A stretch of 13,798 bases of DNA from Paracoccaceae bacterium (GCA_030625695.1 DAOUQK010000057.1:1-13798); one strand, 5' to 3'. Positions 7,299-13,798 are shown, counted from the first letter of the stretch. Notes: a model not told the origin generated them from the sequence alone. Program-made: numbers and translations.

Positions 7299-8087
7299 TT
7301 ACGCTGCCTTGGTTGCGGAAAGAAAGCCTTTGAGCCGTTCTGACCGGGTATTGTTGAACACGTCGTCCGGCGTGCCTTGTTCTTCGATGCGCCCTTGGTG
7401 CAGGAATACCACGTGACCGGCCACATCGGCCGCCAGTTTCATGTCGTGTGTCACGATCAGCATGGTGCGGCCCTCAGCGGCCAGATCTTTGATCACCTTG
7501 ACCACTTCCTGTTCCAGTTCCGGGTCCAACGCGCTGGTGGGTTCGTCAAACAACAACGCTTCGGGTTCCATACATAAAGCACGGGCAATAGCCGCGCGCT
7601 GTTGCTGCCCCCCTGAGAGCTGCGCCGGGTAAGCGTCGCATTTATCGGCGATACCGACCTTGTCGAGATAAGCGCGCGCGGATTTTTCCACTTCGTCCTT
7701 GTCGCGGCCCAACACCGTGACGGGGGCCTCCATCACGTTTTGCAGGATGGTCAGATGGGCCCAGAGGTTGAATTGCTGAAACACCATCGACAGGTTGGTG
7801 CGGATACGCAGCACCTGTTTGGCATCGCTTGGGCGGCGGGCGTCATGCGTGCCTTTCCAGCTCACTGGCTCGCCTTTGAAGATGATTTCACCCTGCTGGC
7901 AGTCCTCAAGCAGGTTGGCACAGCGCAGAAGGGTGGATTTGCCGGACCCGGACGAGCCGATCAGCGCCACCACGTCGCCGCGCCGGGCACTGATATCGAC
8001 GCCTTTGAGCACCTCCAGCGCACCAAAACTTTTGTGCAAGCTGGTGATCTGGATGACGGGTGTTGTGTCTGTGGTCTTGTCAGGCAA
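7299..8087 (-). CDS. polar amino acid ABC transporter ATP-binding protein (HisP/ArtP-like)
   Basis: This is a complete ABC ATPase: Walker A GSSGSGKS at about residues 44-51, Q-loop in MVFQQFNLWAH, signature LSGGQQQR, Walker B ALLFDEPTSALD, and H-loop VTHD. It would power import by the two permeases downstream. The start is uncertain. The frame has no ATG or GTG near the domain; the options are TTG at 8087 (262 residues, normal family length) and TTG at 8168 (289 residues). I favour 8087 because a -10-like CATAAT at 8136-8141 lies inside the longer version and because the extra 27 residues look unlike the family. Neither TTG has a strong ribosome binding site. The gene is first in the importer cluster and separated by at least 78 bases from the PhnD-like gene upstream, so a promoter here is plausible. 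Confidence 0.93.
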   Translation of the reverse strand: MPDKTTDTTPVIQITSLHKSFGALEVLKGVDISARRGDVVALIGSSGSGKSTLLRCANLLEDCQQGEIIFKGEPVSWKGTHDARRPSDAKQVLRIRTNLSMVFQQFNLWAHLTILQNVMEAPVTVLGRDKDEVEKSARAYLDKVGIADKCDAYPAQLSGGQQQRAAIARALCMEPEALLFDEPTSALDPELEQEVVKVIKDLAAEGRTMLIVTHDMKLAADVAGHVVFLHQGRIEEQGTPDDVFNNTRSERLKGFLSATKAA

Positions 8088-8135
8088 GGCTGGTTCGCTT
8101 GTCGTTATTGTTGTGATCCAAGTACTAAGGCCGAG

Positions 8136-8141
8136 ATTATG
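8136..8141 (-). promoter_or_regulatory. possible -10 element for the ABC importer
   Basis: CATAAT on the minus strand matches the sigma-70 -10 consensus at five of six positions and lies about 50 bases before the favoured TTG start of the ATPase gene. No good -35 hexamer stands at the right spacing, so an activator may be needed or the match may be chance. Confidence 0.25.
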
Positions 8142-8220
8142 GGCTAATGCAACGCGTAAAACGGACAATTTTCTTAGAACGGCTGCGAATCGAAATAACG
8201 CACGCGCGGTTTATTGCGAT

Positions 8221-8958
8221 TTACGGCCCAGAGGGTGTTGGGATGGCAAGGTAATCAGCGGCGGGAATATTGACCAGCCCGTGCAGGTGAAGCGCCTTAC
8301 GATCCGCCTTGGACAAGGTTGATATGGCCGTTCGGATGGCATCAGCGATTGGCGCGGGGTCGCGCCCGGATGCGGTGATGAAAGGCAATGTCGGGGTAGG
8401 GTGCGTGGTGGCAATGACCCGCAAGCGGGCGCACAGGTCCGGTTCGTGTTCGCCCAAAAGCATCCAGGTCAAGGCGTCCAGTCCGGCCAGATCGGCACGC
8501 TCTTCGGCCACGGCAATGGCGCTAAACCTATGTCCGCCGGTTTCCACCAAGGCGCTGAAACTTATACCTTTATCGCCCATATAAGTCATTGGTCCGGCCC
8601 AGCCGGATTGCGATAGGGCTTCGTTATAGGCAAATCGGCTGGCGTCAAACTGCTCTGGCTGATCGCGCGGATCGTCTATTCGTGCGATCAGCATCGAGCG
8701 GTAATATCCGGGTCGGCATCCTTGCAGACCATAATCCGGCGTACCGATCAGCGTGACGTTGGGATGTAATTTCGTGCGAAATGGCATGCCACAAGTTTGC
8801 GAAAACAACAGTTCAGCAGAGCGCCAGACATCCCAAATGTCGACATCATGGCTGAGGTGTTGCGGACCAAAGCCCAATGCGGCCCGGATCGCCTGCCAGA
8901 ACCGATCATTGGCCGGGCGCAACGCGGGCGGGTCATACATCCCCAGGTGGGCAATCAA
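8221..8958 (-). CDS. PhnD-like phosphate/phosphonate-type binding protein without signal peptide
   Basis: The 245-residue protein resembles the PhnD (PF12974-type) periplasmic binding fold: LFSQTCGMPFR, VTLIGTPDYGLQGCRPGYYRS, FAYNEALSQSGW and LAGLDALTWMLL are segments I know from stand-alone family members. It starts MIAHLGMYDPP with no signal peptide or lipobox, so it is probably cytoplasmic. No phosphonate permease or ATPase genes are nearby. The start is TTG at 8958, overlapping the upstream TerB stop by four bases (TTGA). Homologues I recall share the MIA-L-MYD opening, which supports this start over the internal ATG at 8940. Coupling to TerB suggests joint expression, but the ligand and role are unknown; it may sense a small oxyanion or have become an enzyme or regulator. 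Confidence 0.85.
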   Translation of the reverse strand: MIAHLGMYDPPALRPANDRFWQAIRAALGFGPQHLSHDVDIWDVWRSAELLFSQTCGMPFRTKLHPNVTLIGTPDYGLQGCRPGYYRSMLIARIDDPRDQPEQFDASRFAYNEALSQSGWAGPMTYMGDKGISFSALVETGGHRFSAIAVAEERADLAGLDALTWMLLGEHEPDLCARLRVIATTHPTPTLPFITASGRDPAPIADAIRTAISTLSKADRKALHLHGLVNIPAADYLAIPTPSGP

Positions 8959-9392
8959 TTGCCGGCGGCCTTCTTTCTGGCGCGGACGGAATCCTTGTCT
9001 GAAACGCCGAGCAACGAGGGTATCAACCGCATCAGGGCGTTTTCTTCGTCCGCACGGCCGCCGTCGGCCAGGGCGACGGACCAGGCGGCCTCGACCACGG
9101 CGCGGCGGCCTTCGTAGGGCACCGCCGCTTTGATGGCGCGGGTGAACCGCACGGTGTCGGGGGCTTCGTTCTCAAGGGTTTCGGCCTCACCGCGCAAAGC
9201 GGCGGTTTCGGCCTGGGCCAGATTGAACCGTGCGGTAATGATCTGGTCGATCCGGGCCACTTCCACAGCCGCATAGTCGCCGTCCGCGCGGGCGATGCGC
9301 ACCAAAAGGGCGCTTAGGGCCAGACGGGCGTCAGTGTCGTTCAGGGGATTCGGGTCGGGCTGAGTCAGCCGCTTGAGTAAATTTCCAAACAT
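8955..9392 (-). CDS. TerB-like protein, downstream paralogue
   Basis: The 145-residue helical protein resembles the TerB/tellurite-resistance family. Two acidic motifs of the family are intact: ADGDYAAVE at about residues 36-44 and ADGGRADEE at about 109-117. In TerB proteins such residues are thought to bind divalent metal ions. There is no signal peptide or membrane segment. It is a tandem paralogue of the gene at 9552-9992: both open with M(F/L)G, share ALLVR(I/V)A near residue 28, and carry both motifs at the same residue numbers. Its stop overlaps the PhnD-like start by four bases. No strong ribosome binding site precedes its ATG. There are no terC, terD or terZ genes here, so a tellurite role is not implied; these orphan TerB proteins have no agreed function. 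Confidence 0.88.
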   Translation of the reverse strand: MFGNLLKRLTQPDPNPLNDTDARLALSALLVRIARADGDYAAVEVARIDQIITARFNLAQAETAALRGEAETLENEAPDTVRFTRAIKAAVPYEGRRAVVEAAWSVALADGGRADEENALMRLIPSLLGVSDKDSVRARKKAAGN

Positions 9393-9445
9393 GAGCGGTA
9401 TATAAGGCGCAGGCGGAGCCGCGCCAAGCGGGTTTTCGCTCAGAT

Positions 9446-9553
9446 CGAATCCAATCCAACTGAATTCACCCTACAACCCGAACGCGCATGGCTGGCAAAC
9501 GCTGCCTCGGGTTGCAGGGTAAATGCCCGAATCCGCATGGATTGGTTTCGCTC
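9446..9553. repeat. nested inverted-repeat element, copy A
   Basis: The outer arms CGAATCCAATCC (9446-9457) and GGATTGGTTTCG (9539-9550) pair at 11 of 12 positions. The inner arms ACCCTACAACCCGA (9468-9481) and TCGGGTTGCAGGGT (9507-9520) pair at 13 of 14 and extend with two further mismatches to 18. The inner loop holds AACGCG and AAACGCTG. The element fills the gap between the two TerB genes and ends on the stop codon of the upstream one. A second copy lies at 12810-12918. There is no T-run at either end. It may be a mobile REP/MITE-like repeat or a structured RNA. Confidence 0.7.
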
Positions 9554-9992
9554 AGAGCGTGTGTTTGGCCCGTTCGCGCGATTTTTCGCTGTCGAGCGCC
9601 GAAAGGCCCATGGCTGCGCGCGCCTCTTCGACAATGCGGAATTCTTCGTCGTTCAGAATGCCGTCGGCCATAACCACCTCCCACAAGGCGTCCAGTGCTG
9701 CGAGGCGTTCTTCGATGTCGGTGGTTTCGCGGATCAGCTTGGCGAAGGTGTCGGAATCCGGTGCGGCGGCGTGCAGCCTTTCACAGGTGGCGCGGATTTT
9801 CGCGGCTTCAATGGCGTTATGGCTATAAAGCCGGGCCAGTATGCGGTCGATGATACCAATCTCTGACACTTGATATTCGCTGTCGGATTTAGCCACCCGG
9901 ACAAGCAAGGCCCCCAACGCCAGTTCGGCGTCAGGATCGGGCAACTCGCCCTCTTTGGGGGTGCGCAGGGATTGAAAGAACTTACCTAACAT
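9552..9992 (-). CDS. TerB-like protein, upstream paralogue
   Basis: The 146-residue helical protein resembles TerB and is paralogous to the next gene downstream. Its second acidic motif, ADGILNDEE (residues 109-117), is intact, but the first is changed to SDSEYQVSE (36-44) where the partner has ADGDYAAVE. One presumed metal site may therefore be weakened or altered, suggesting division of labour after duplication. It is soluble, with no signal peptide. It follows the DUF1330 gene with a gap of 41 bases and may be co-transcribed with it. AAGGTTAGG lies rather far upstream as a ribosome binding site. The physiological role is unknown. Confidence 0.88.
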   Translation of the reverse strand: MLGKFFQSLRTPKEGELPDPDAELALGALLVRVAKSDSEYQVSEIGIIDRILARLYSHNAIEAAKIRATCERLHAAAPDSDTFAKLIRETTDIEERLAALDALWEVVMADGILNDEEFRIVEEARAAMGLSALDSEKSRERAKHTL

Positions 9993-10033
9993 AAGGGGAG
10001 CCTAACCTTTGATTTGGTGTCCGCCAAGGGTTT

Positions 10034-10327
10034 TCAGTCGTCGTAGCCTTCGACGATCACCATATCGCCGGTCGAGACCGGGTCGCGCAGGGCTTTGGCA
10101 TCTTGATAGGCGACACTGTCGTAGCAGGCCAGGGCAGTCGCGTAGCTGTCGAATTCCAGCACGACGGTGCGTTGGCGGACTTTGCCTTCGCGGTTTTCAT
10201 ACGTGCCGCCCCGCACCAGAAAGCGGGCACCATATTCGGCAAAGGGGGCAGCGTTGGCGGCGATGTATGTTTTATAGGTCTCGATGTCGTCAACGTCGAC
10301 ATGGGCAACCCAGTATCCTTTGGCCAT
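10034..10327 (-). CDS. DUF1330 family protein
   Basis: The 97-residue protein opens MAKGYWVAHVDVDD and has ETYKTYIAANAAPFAEYGARFLVRGG and VVLEFDSYATALACYDS, the typical layout of a DUF1330 single-domain ferredoxin-like (dimeric alpha-beta barrel) protein. The fold often forms dimers and may bind a small ligand, but no reaction is established. A good ribosome binding site (AGAGGA) lies seven bases before the ATG, which supports this start. Between it and pyrG lies the large inverted repeat at 10353-10414, so it probably has its own transcript or reads through from pyrG. Confidence 0.9.
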   Translation of the reverse strand: MAKGYWVAHVDVDDIETYKTYIAANAAPFAEYGARFLVRGGTYENREGKVRQRTVVLEFDSYATALACYDSVAYQDAKALRDPVSTGDMVIVEGYDD

Positions 10328-10352
10328 GATTAATCCTCTTTCGTTTGTTTAA

Positions 10353-10414
10353 TCCGTAGGGCGGGGTTCACCCCGCCGCCACAGCGAATGGCGGGGTGAA
10401 CCCCGCCCTACGGA
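10353..10414. repeat. perfect 25-bp-arm inverted repeat downstream of pyrG
   Basis: The arms at 10353-10377 and 10390-10414 are perfectly complementary over 25 bp, with a 12-base loop (10378-10389). Each arm itself contains a smaller GGCGGGGTT/CACCCCGCC-type symmetry, so it can fold at two scales. The repeat begins six bases beyond the pyrG stop. No T-run follows in the sense direction, so if it ends pyrG transcription it does so without a classic U tail. GC-rich repeats with this GTAGGGCGGGGT core are common interspersed elements in proteobacterial genomes. Confidence 0.85.
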
Positions 10415-10419
10415 ATGGT

Positions 10420-12063
10420 TCATACCAACCGCGAACTTTCAATCGCGGCGCGGACAAAATCGGCGAACAACGGGTGCGGTTCAAACGGTTTGGACTTTAG
10501 TTCCGGGTGGAACTGAACGCCAATGAACCACGGGTGATCCGTCCATTCGACAATCTCGGGCAATTTACCGTCCGGCGACATGCCGGAAAAGCAAAGCCCG
10601 GCCTTTTCCAATTGCTCGCGGTATTTGATATCTACCTCATAGCGATGCCGGTGACGTTCTTCGATCTGGGTGGTGCCATAAACTTTGGCCACTTTCGATC
10701 CTTCCTGCAACACCGCATCATACGCCCCAAGCCGCATGGTGCCGCCTTTGTCGTCGCCCACTGCGCGGCTGACTTTATAGTTGCCCTGAACCCATTCCTT
10801 CAGGTGATAAACCACTGGTTCAAAGCGCTTTTTTCCGGATTCGTGATCGAATTCCTCGCTTCCCGCCGTCTTGATCCCGGCGACGTTGCGCGCCGCTTCG
10901 ATCACGGCCATCTGCATGCCAAGGCAAATGCCAAGGTAGGGCACCTTGCGTTCGCGGGCAAATTGCGCCGCCTTGATCTTGCCTTCGGTGCCACGTTCGC
11001 CAAAACCACCGGGGACAAGGATGGCGTGGAAGCCTTCCAGATACGGCGCCGGGTCTTCAGAATCGAAAATCTCGGCGTCGACCCATTCGATCTTTACTTT
11101 GACCCGGTTGGCCATGCCGCCATGGGTCAGCGCCTCGGCGATGGATTTATAGGCGTCCTCAAGCTGGGTATACTTGCCAACAATAGCCACCTTGACCTCG
11201 CCCTCAGGGTTGTAAACCCGGTCGGCCACGTCCTCCCAGCGGTCCAGTTTGGGGCGCGGGGCGGGGGTAATGTGGAAGGCGTCCAGAACTGCCTGATCAA
11301 GGCCGGCCCGGTGATAGGCCAGCGGAGCCTCGTAGATGGAATTCAGGTCGTAGGCGGCGATCACATCACCGGGGCGGACGTTACAGAACAGCGCCAGCTT
11401 GTCGCGTTCTTTTTGCGGGATCTGATGTTCTGACCGACAAACCAGAATATCCGGGGCGATGCCGATGGAACGAAGTTCCTTGACCGAATGCTGCGTCGGT
11501 TTGGTTTTCAATTCGCCACTGGCCTTGATGTACGGCAACAGCGTCAGGTGCATGAACAGGCACTGGCCCCGGTCACGGTCCTGAGAATACTGGCGGATTG
11601 CTTCGAAAAACGGCAGGCCTTCGATATCGCCAACGGTGCCGCCAATTTCACAGAGCATGAAATCGACCTCATTCGAGCCGACCGACAGGAAATCTTTGAT
11701 TTCATTGGTAACATGCGGGATCACCTGGATGGTTTTGCCCAGATAATCACCGCGCCGTTCCTTTTCCAGAACGGTGGAATATATCCGGCCCGACGAAACC
11801 GAATCACTTTTGCGTGCTGCCACACCGGTGAACCGTTCATAGTGGCCAAGGTCGAGGTCGGTTTCGGCACCATCGTCCGTGACAAACACTTCGCCGTGTT
11901 CAAATGGGCTCATGGTGCCGGGGTCGACGTTCAGATACGGGTCCAGCTTGCGCAGGCGCACCGAATAGCCACGCGCTTGCAGTAGCGCGCCCAAAGCGGC
12001 AGATGCCAGCCCTTTGCCAAGGGATGATACAACACCGCCAGTTATAAATATATATCGCGCCAT
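10420..12063 (-). CDS. pyrG: CTP synthase
   Basis: The 547-residue protein makes CTP from UTP, ATP and glutamine, the last step of pyrimidine nucleotide synthesis. The synthetase domain opens MARYIFITGGVVSSLGKGL with its P-loop. LRKLDPYLNVDPGTMSPFEHGEVFVTDDG and CEIGGTVGDIE are diagnostic. The C-terminal GATase domain has Cys380 in GICLGMQ and His519 and Glu521 in FHPE, so glutamine hydrolysis is intact. The start at 12063 matches the universal MA-YIF opening; the frame is open 25 codons further to a TTG but that extension is not conserved. It lies downstream of secG, a pairing common in alphaproteobacteria. The 5' leader is about 94 bases if the promoter candidate at 12164-12192 is right. 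Confidence 0.98.
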   Translation of the reverse strand: MARYIFITGGVVSSLGKGLASAALGALLQARGYSVRLRKLDPYLNVDPGTMSPFEHGEVFVTDDGAETDLDLGHYERFTGVAARKSDSVSSGRIYSTVLEKERRGDYLGKTIQVIPHVTNEIKDFLSVGSNEVDFMLCEIGGTVGDIEGLPFFEAIRQYSQDRDRGQCLFMHLTLLPYIKASGELKTKPTQHSVKELRSIGIAPDILVCRSEHQIPQKERDKLALFCNVRPGDVIAAYDLNSIYEAPLAYHRAGLDQAVLDAFHITPAPRPKLDRWEDVADRVYNPEGEVKVAIVGKYTQLEDAYKSIAEALTHGGMANRVKVKIEWVDAEIFDSEDPAPYLEGFHAILVPGGFGERGTEGKIKAAQFARERKVPYLGICLGMQMAVIEAARNVAGIKTAGSEEFDHESGKKRFEPVVYHLKEWVQGNYKVSRAVGDDKGGTMRLGAYDAVLQEGSKVAKVYGTTQIEERHRHRYEVDIKYREQLEKAGLCFSGMSPDGKLPEIVEWTDHPWFIGVQFHPELKSKPFEPHPLFADFVRAAIESSRLV

Positions 12064-12133
12064 AGGTGACGTCAGACCCCCGTGATTGCCTGTTACGGCT
12101 TGTCTAAAAGCAAGAATTCCGTTGCTTGGAACC

Positions 12134-12144
12134 GTCAAATTGAC
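12134..12144. promoter_or_regulatory. short palindrome in the pyrG leader
   Basis: GTCAAATTGAC is a perfect odd palindrome (5-bp arms around one A), about 71 bases upstream of the pyrG ATG and just downstream of the candidate promoter. It may be an operator half-site pair; it is short enough to occur by chance. Confidence 0.25.
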
Positions 12145-12163
12145 CGTCCCTCACGGGGTTTCA

Positions 12164-12192
12164 CATATAAAGGATTCGCGACGAATACGCAA
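12164..12192 (-). promoter_or_regulatory. candidate sigma-70 promoter of pyrG
   Basis: On the minus strand TTGCGT (12187-12192) and TATATG (12164-12169) are separated by 17 bases, the ideal spacing. The matches to consensus are three and four of six. Transcription would start near 12157. Confidence 0.4.
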
Positions 12193-12252
12193 GGCAGTCG
12201 CAACATGATGTTGTGAGTATCTTCGCGGCCTCAAGGTTTAGAGATTACGCAG

Positions 12253-12321
12253 TCCCGGATTTAATCCGGGATCTCACCCAAAACCATCAGCGAAGTTGAG
12301 GCCCCGGGATCAAACCCGGGG
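12253..12321. repeat. two GC hairpins in the secG-pyrG gap
   Basis: TCCCGGAT (12253-12260) pairs with ATCCGGGA (12264-12271) around TTA, and CCCCGGG (12302-12308) pairs with CCCGGGG (12315-12321) around ATCAAA. Both stems are perfect. They come directly after secG in its sense direction. No T-run follows either, so they may be pause or factor-dependent termination signals, or small interspersed repeats. The rest of the 272-base gap holds CAACATGATGTTG (12201-12213), a perfect short palindrome, and the pyrG promoter candidate. Confidence 0.6.
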
Positions 12322-12335
12322 TGTTATCCCCGCGA

Positions 12336-12704
12336 TCAATCCGCAGTTGGCGTCAGCGGCGCGTTGTCGCCTTCGGTTGGTGGCAGCAAGTCGCTGCCCA
12401 GCGGGCTGTCTGCGGTCGGTGCATCTGTATCGGCAGGCGCGGATGAGATGCCCAGACGATCAAGCACAGAGGTGCCGGAGGCCTTTTGCGCCGCCAGAAT
12501 GGTCAGCGAGATCGAGGTGATGATGAACCCGATTGCCAATACCCAGGTTACCTTGCCCAATGCCGTCGCCGCCGACCGGCCCGACATCGCGCCGCCACCG
12601 CCGCCGCCCATGCCAAGACCACCGCCCTCAGAGCGCTGCAACAGGACAACACCAATCAGGCCGATGGCCAGAAGAAGGTGGATAATAAGAACGACGTTTT
12701 CCAT
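12336..12704 (-). CDS. secG: preprotein translocase subunit SecG
   Basis: The 122-residue inner membrane protein is the accessory subunit of the SecYEG channel. It has two membrane helices at about 4-22 and 52-71. Between them is the family hallmark: LLQRSEGGGLGMGGGGGG, followed by AMSGRSAATALGKVTW. The C-terminal tail from about residue 75 is acidic, rich in Pro, Ala and Thr, and probably disordered, as in other alphaproteobacterial SecG proteins. A short AGG precedes the ATG by about eight bases. It diverges from the nitrile hydratase genes and reads toward pyrG. Confidence 0.95.
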   Translation of the reverse strand: MENVVLIIHLLLAIGLIGVVLLQRSEGGGLGMGGGGGGAMSGRSAATALGKVTWVLAIGFIITSISLTILAAQKASGTSVLDRLGISSAPADTDAPTADSPLGSDLLPPTEGDNAPLTPTAD

Positions 12705-12809
12705 GTGGGACCTGTGATGGTTTGGGTGGCAAGTTCAATGTACGGGTGGGTATGTAGGCGTCTTTGCTGGGCGGGGCAAGGGGGGCACGAGAGGATGTTT
12801 GTTCTGGAG

Positions 12810-12918
12810 TGAAACCAATAAAAATGTATTCACCTTCCTTCCCGAACGCGTTTGGAAAGGTAAACGCTGTCTTGGGCAGGAAGATGTATACAGGACTGAA
12901 ATCAGATCGGTTTCGCTC
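12810..12918. repeat. nested inverted-repeat element, copy B
   Basis: The outer arms TGAAACCAAT (12810-12819) and ATCGGTTTCG (about 12906-12915) pair imperfectly. The inner arms GTATTCACCTTCCT (12826-12839) and AGGAAGATGTATAC (12878-12891) pair at 12 of 14. ATTCACC, CCCGAACGCG, AAACGCTG and GGTTTCGCTC occur in the same order and spacing (one-base indel) as in copy A at 9446-9553; I count about 72 of 109 aligned positions identical. The element occupies the gap between the divergent secG and nitrile hydratase genes. Confidence 0.65.
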
Positions 12919-12954
12919 TGGACATCAGCAGGCCTAATTGCCACGGTGTTGCCC

Positions 12955-13578
12955 ATGCCTCATGATCATTCAGAACACCCGCACGCGCTTTTGCCACCTG
13001 ACCCTGCCCTTAGGGTCAAAGCACTTGAAACCATCCTGACGGGCAAGGGGCTGATCACGCCCGGCGCGCTGGATGAAATCATTGATACCTATCAAAACCG
13101 TATCGGTCCACAGAACGGCGCCGATGTGGTGGCGCGCGCCTGGAGTGAGCCTGAGTTTCGCAAAGCGCTGCTGGAGGATGCCACCCCGGTGGTGGCCGAT
13201 CTTGGCTACTACGGACGCCAGGGCGAACATATGGTGGTGGTCGAAAACACACCCGAGCAGCATAATATGGTCGTTTGCACGCTGTGCAGTTGCTATCCGT
13301 GGCCGTTGCTGGGCATTCCACCGGGCTGGTACAAATCCGACGCCTACCGCGCGCGCGCGGTGCGCGAGCCGCGCAAGGTGCTGGCGGATTTTGGTGTTAC
13401 CTTGCCCGAAGGGACCGCCGTGAGAGTCTGGGATTCAACCGCCGAGGTGCGCTATCTGGTGCTGCCGATGCGCCCCGAAGGCAGCGAAGGGTTGGGGCGT
13501 GAAGACCTGGCCCGGCTGGTCACGCGCGACAGTATGATTGGCACTGGTTTGGCACTTAGCCCAGGTGGTGCGTCATGA
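12955..13578 (+). CDS. nthA: nitrile hydratase alpha subunit, cobalt type
   Basis: The 207-residue protein is the catalytic metal-binding subunit that hydrates nitriles to amides in the cytoplasm. The metal claw is C108-TL-C111-S112-C113 in VVCTLCSCYPW; the Thr after the first Cys is the mark of cobalt enzymes, where iron enzymes have Ser. The second and third cysteines of such claws are oxidised to sulphinic and sulphenic acids in the mature enzyme. Other family segments are ARAWSEPEFRKALLEDA, GRQGEHMVVVENTPEQHNMV, WYKSDAYRARAVREPR and DSTAEVRYLVLPMRP. The ATG at 12955 gives the usual His-rich opening MPHDHSEHPH; an in-frame GTG lies at 12946. There is no clear ribosome binding site. The gene overlaps the beta-subunit start by four bases (ATGA). 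Confidence 0.97.
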   Translation: MPHDHSEHPHALLPPDPALRVKALETILTGKGLITPGALDEIIDTYQNRIGPQNGADVVARAWSEPEFRKALLEDATPVVADLGYYGRQGEHMVVVENTPEQHNMVVCTLCSCYPWPLLGIPPGWYKSDAYRARAVREPRKVLADFGVTLPEGTAVRVWDSTAEVRYLVLPMRPEGSEGLGREDLARLVTRDSMIGTGLALSPGGAS

Positions 13579-13798
13579 CCCGGGTGCATGACATGGGCGG
13601 GCGGTTTGGTGACGGGGCGGTGGTGCCGGAACCGCAAGGCGTGGCCGAATTCAAACAGGACTGGCACAAAGGCGCATTGGCACTGACCGTGGCCGCCGGT
13701 GGGCTTGGCAAGTGGAACATCGACATTGGGCGGCATGCCCGCGAGAGCCTGTCGGTGAAGGATTACACCGCCTTTAGCTATTACGAGAAATGGATCGC
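13575..13798 (+). CDS. nthB: nitrile hydratase beta subunit, truncated by window end
   Basis: The first 74 residues are present. They open MTRVHDMGGRFGDGAV, the beta-subunit signature VHD-GG, and continue with WNIDIGRHARESLSVKDYTAFSYYEKWI, matching the N-terminal region that wraps around the alpha subunit. The ATG overlaps the alpha stop in ATGA, so the subunits are translationally coupled and likely made in equal amounts. A P14K-type cobalt-insertion activator often follows in such operons and would be expected outside the window. Confidence 0.93.
   Translation, partial: MTRVHDMGGRFGDGAVVPEPQGVAEFKQDWHKGALALTVAAGGLGKWNIDIGRHARESLSVKDYTAFSYYEKWI

Noticed and set aside
10507..11433. 308-codon open frame on the plus strand
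   Set aside because: It lies entirely antisense to pyrG, whose motifs are unmistakable; it is a shadow of GC-rich coding.
12064..12138. 25-residue N-terminal extension of CTP synthase
   Set aside because: It starts at TTG, and the conserved family N-terminus is MARYIF at 12063.
12799..12954. 52-residue N-terminal extension of the nitrile hydratase alpha subunit
   Set aside because: It starts at TTG and is made of repeat element B; the family opens at the His-rich MPHDH.
1..13798. CRISPR arrays, tRNA or rRNA genes, transposases, prophage genes
   Set aside because: No regularly spaced direct repeats, tRNA-like cloverleafs or mobile-element proteins were seen on reading both strands.

Overview
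The window looks like chromosomal DNA of an alphaproteobacterium of the Rhodobacteraceae (roseobacter) type. The basis is GC-rich coding with strong third-position bias, a secG-pyrG gene pair, and protein sequences that resemble roseobacter versions I recognise. No database search was run. All genes but the last two lie on the minus strand, so the coding order runs from high to low coordinates.

Layout from the right: a cobalt-type nitrile hydratase (alpha subunit complete, beta cut by the window end) is on the plus strand and diverges from secG. Then, on the minus strand, come secG, pyrG (CTP synthase), a DUF1330 protein, two tandem TerB-like proteins, and a leaderless PhnD-like binding protein that overlaps the second TerB. 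Next is a polar amino acid (HisQMP-type) ABC importer in the order ATPase, binding protein, permease, permease. A fatty acid desaturase follows, then a three-gene unit: class I amidotransferase, glutamine synthetase-like ligase, and PuuB-like FAD oxidase. The oxidase runs off the left edge about 20 residues before its expected end.

The left half looks like a nitrogen scavenging module. The importer would bring in a small cationic or amino compound. The glutamine synthetase-like enzyme would gamma-glutamylate an amine, the FAD oxidase would oxidise it, and the amidotransferase would hydrolyse a gamma-glutamyl or amide bond, as in the E. coli Puu putrescine route. The substrate is inferred. A 30-bp near-perfect palindrome just upstream of the amidotransferase start is a good operator candidate for the three-gene unit.

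The least ordinary signals are non-coding. Two diverged copies of a roughly 108-bp nested inverted-repeat element (9446-9553 and 12810-12918) keep the same architecture, and their stem bases have changed in a pairing-preserving way. A perfect 25-bp-arm inverted repeat follows pyrG, strong hairpins separate the binding-protein gene from its permeases, and two GC hairpins sit between secG and pyrG. No tRNA, rRNA, CRISPR array, transposase or integrase was seen. No gene-free stretch exceeds 300 bases; the longest are 12064-12335 and 12705-12954.
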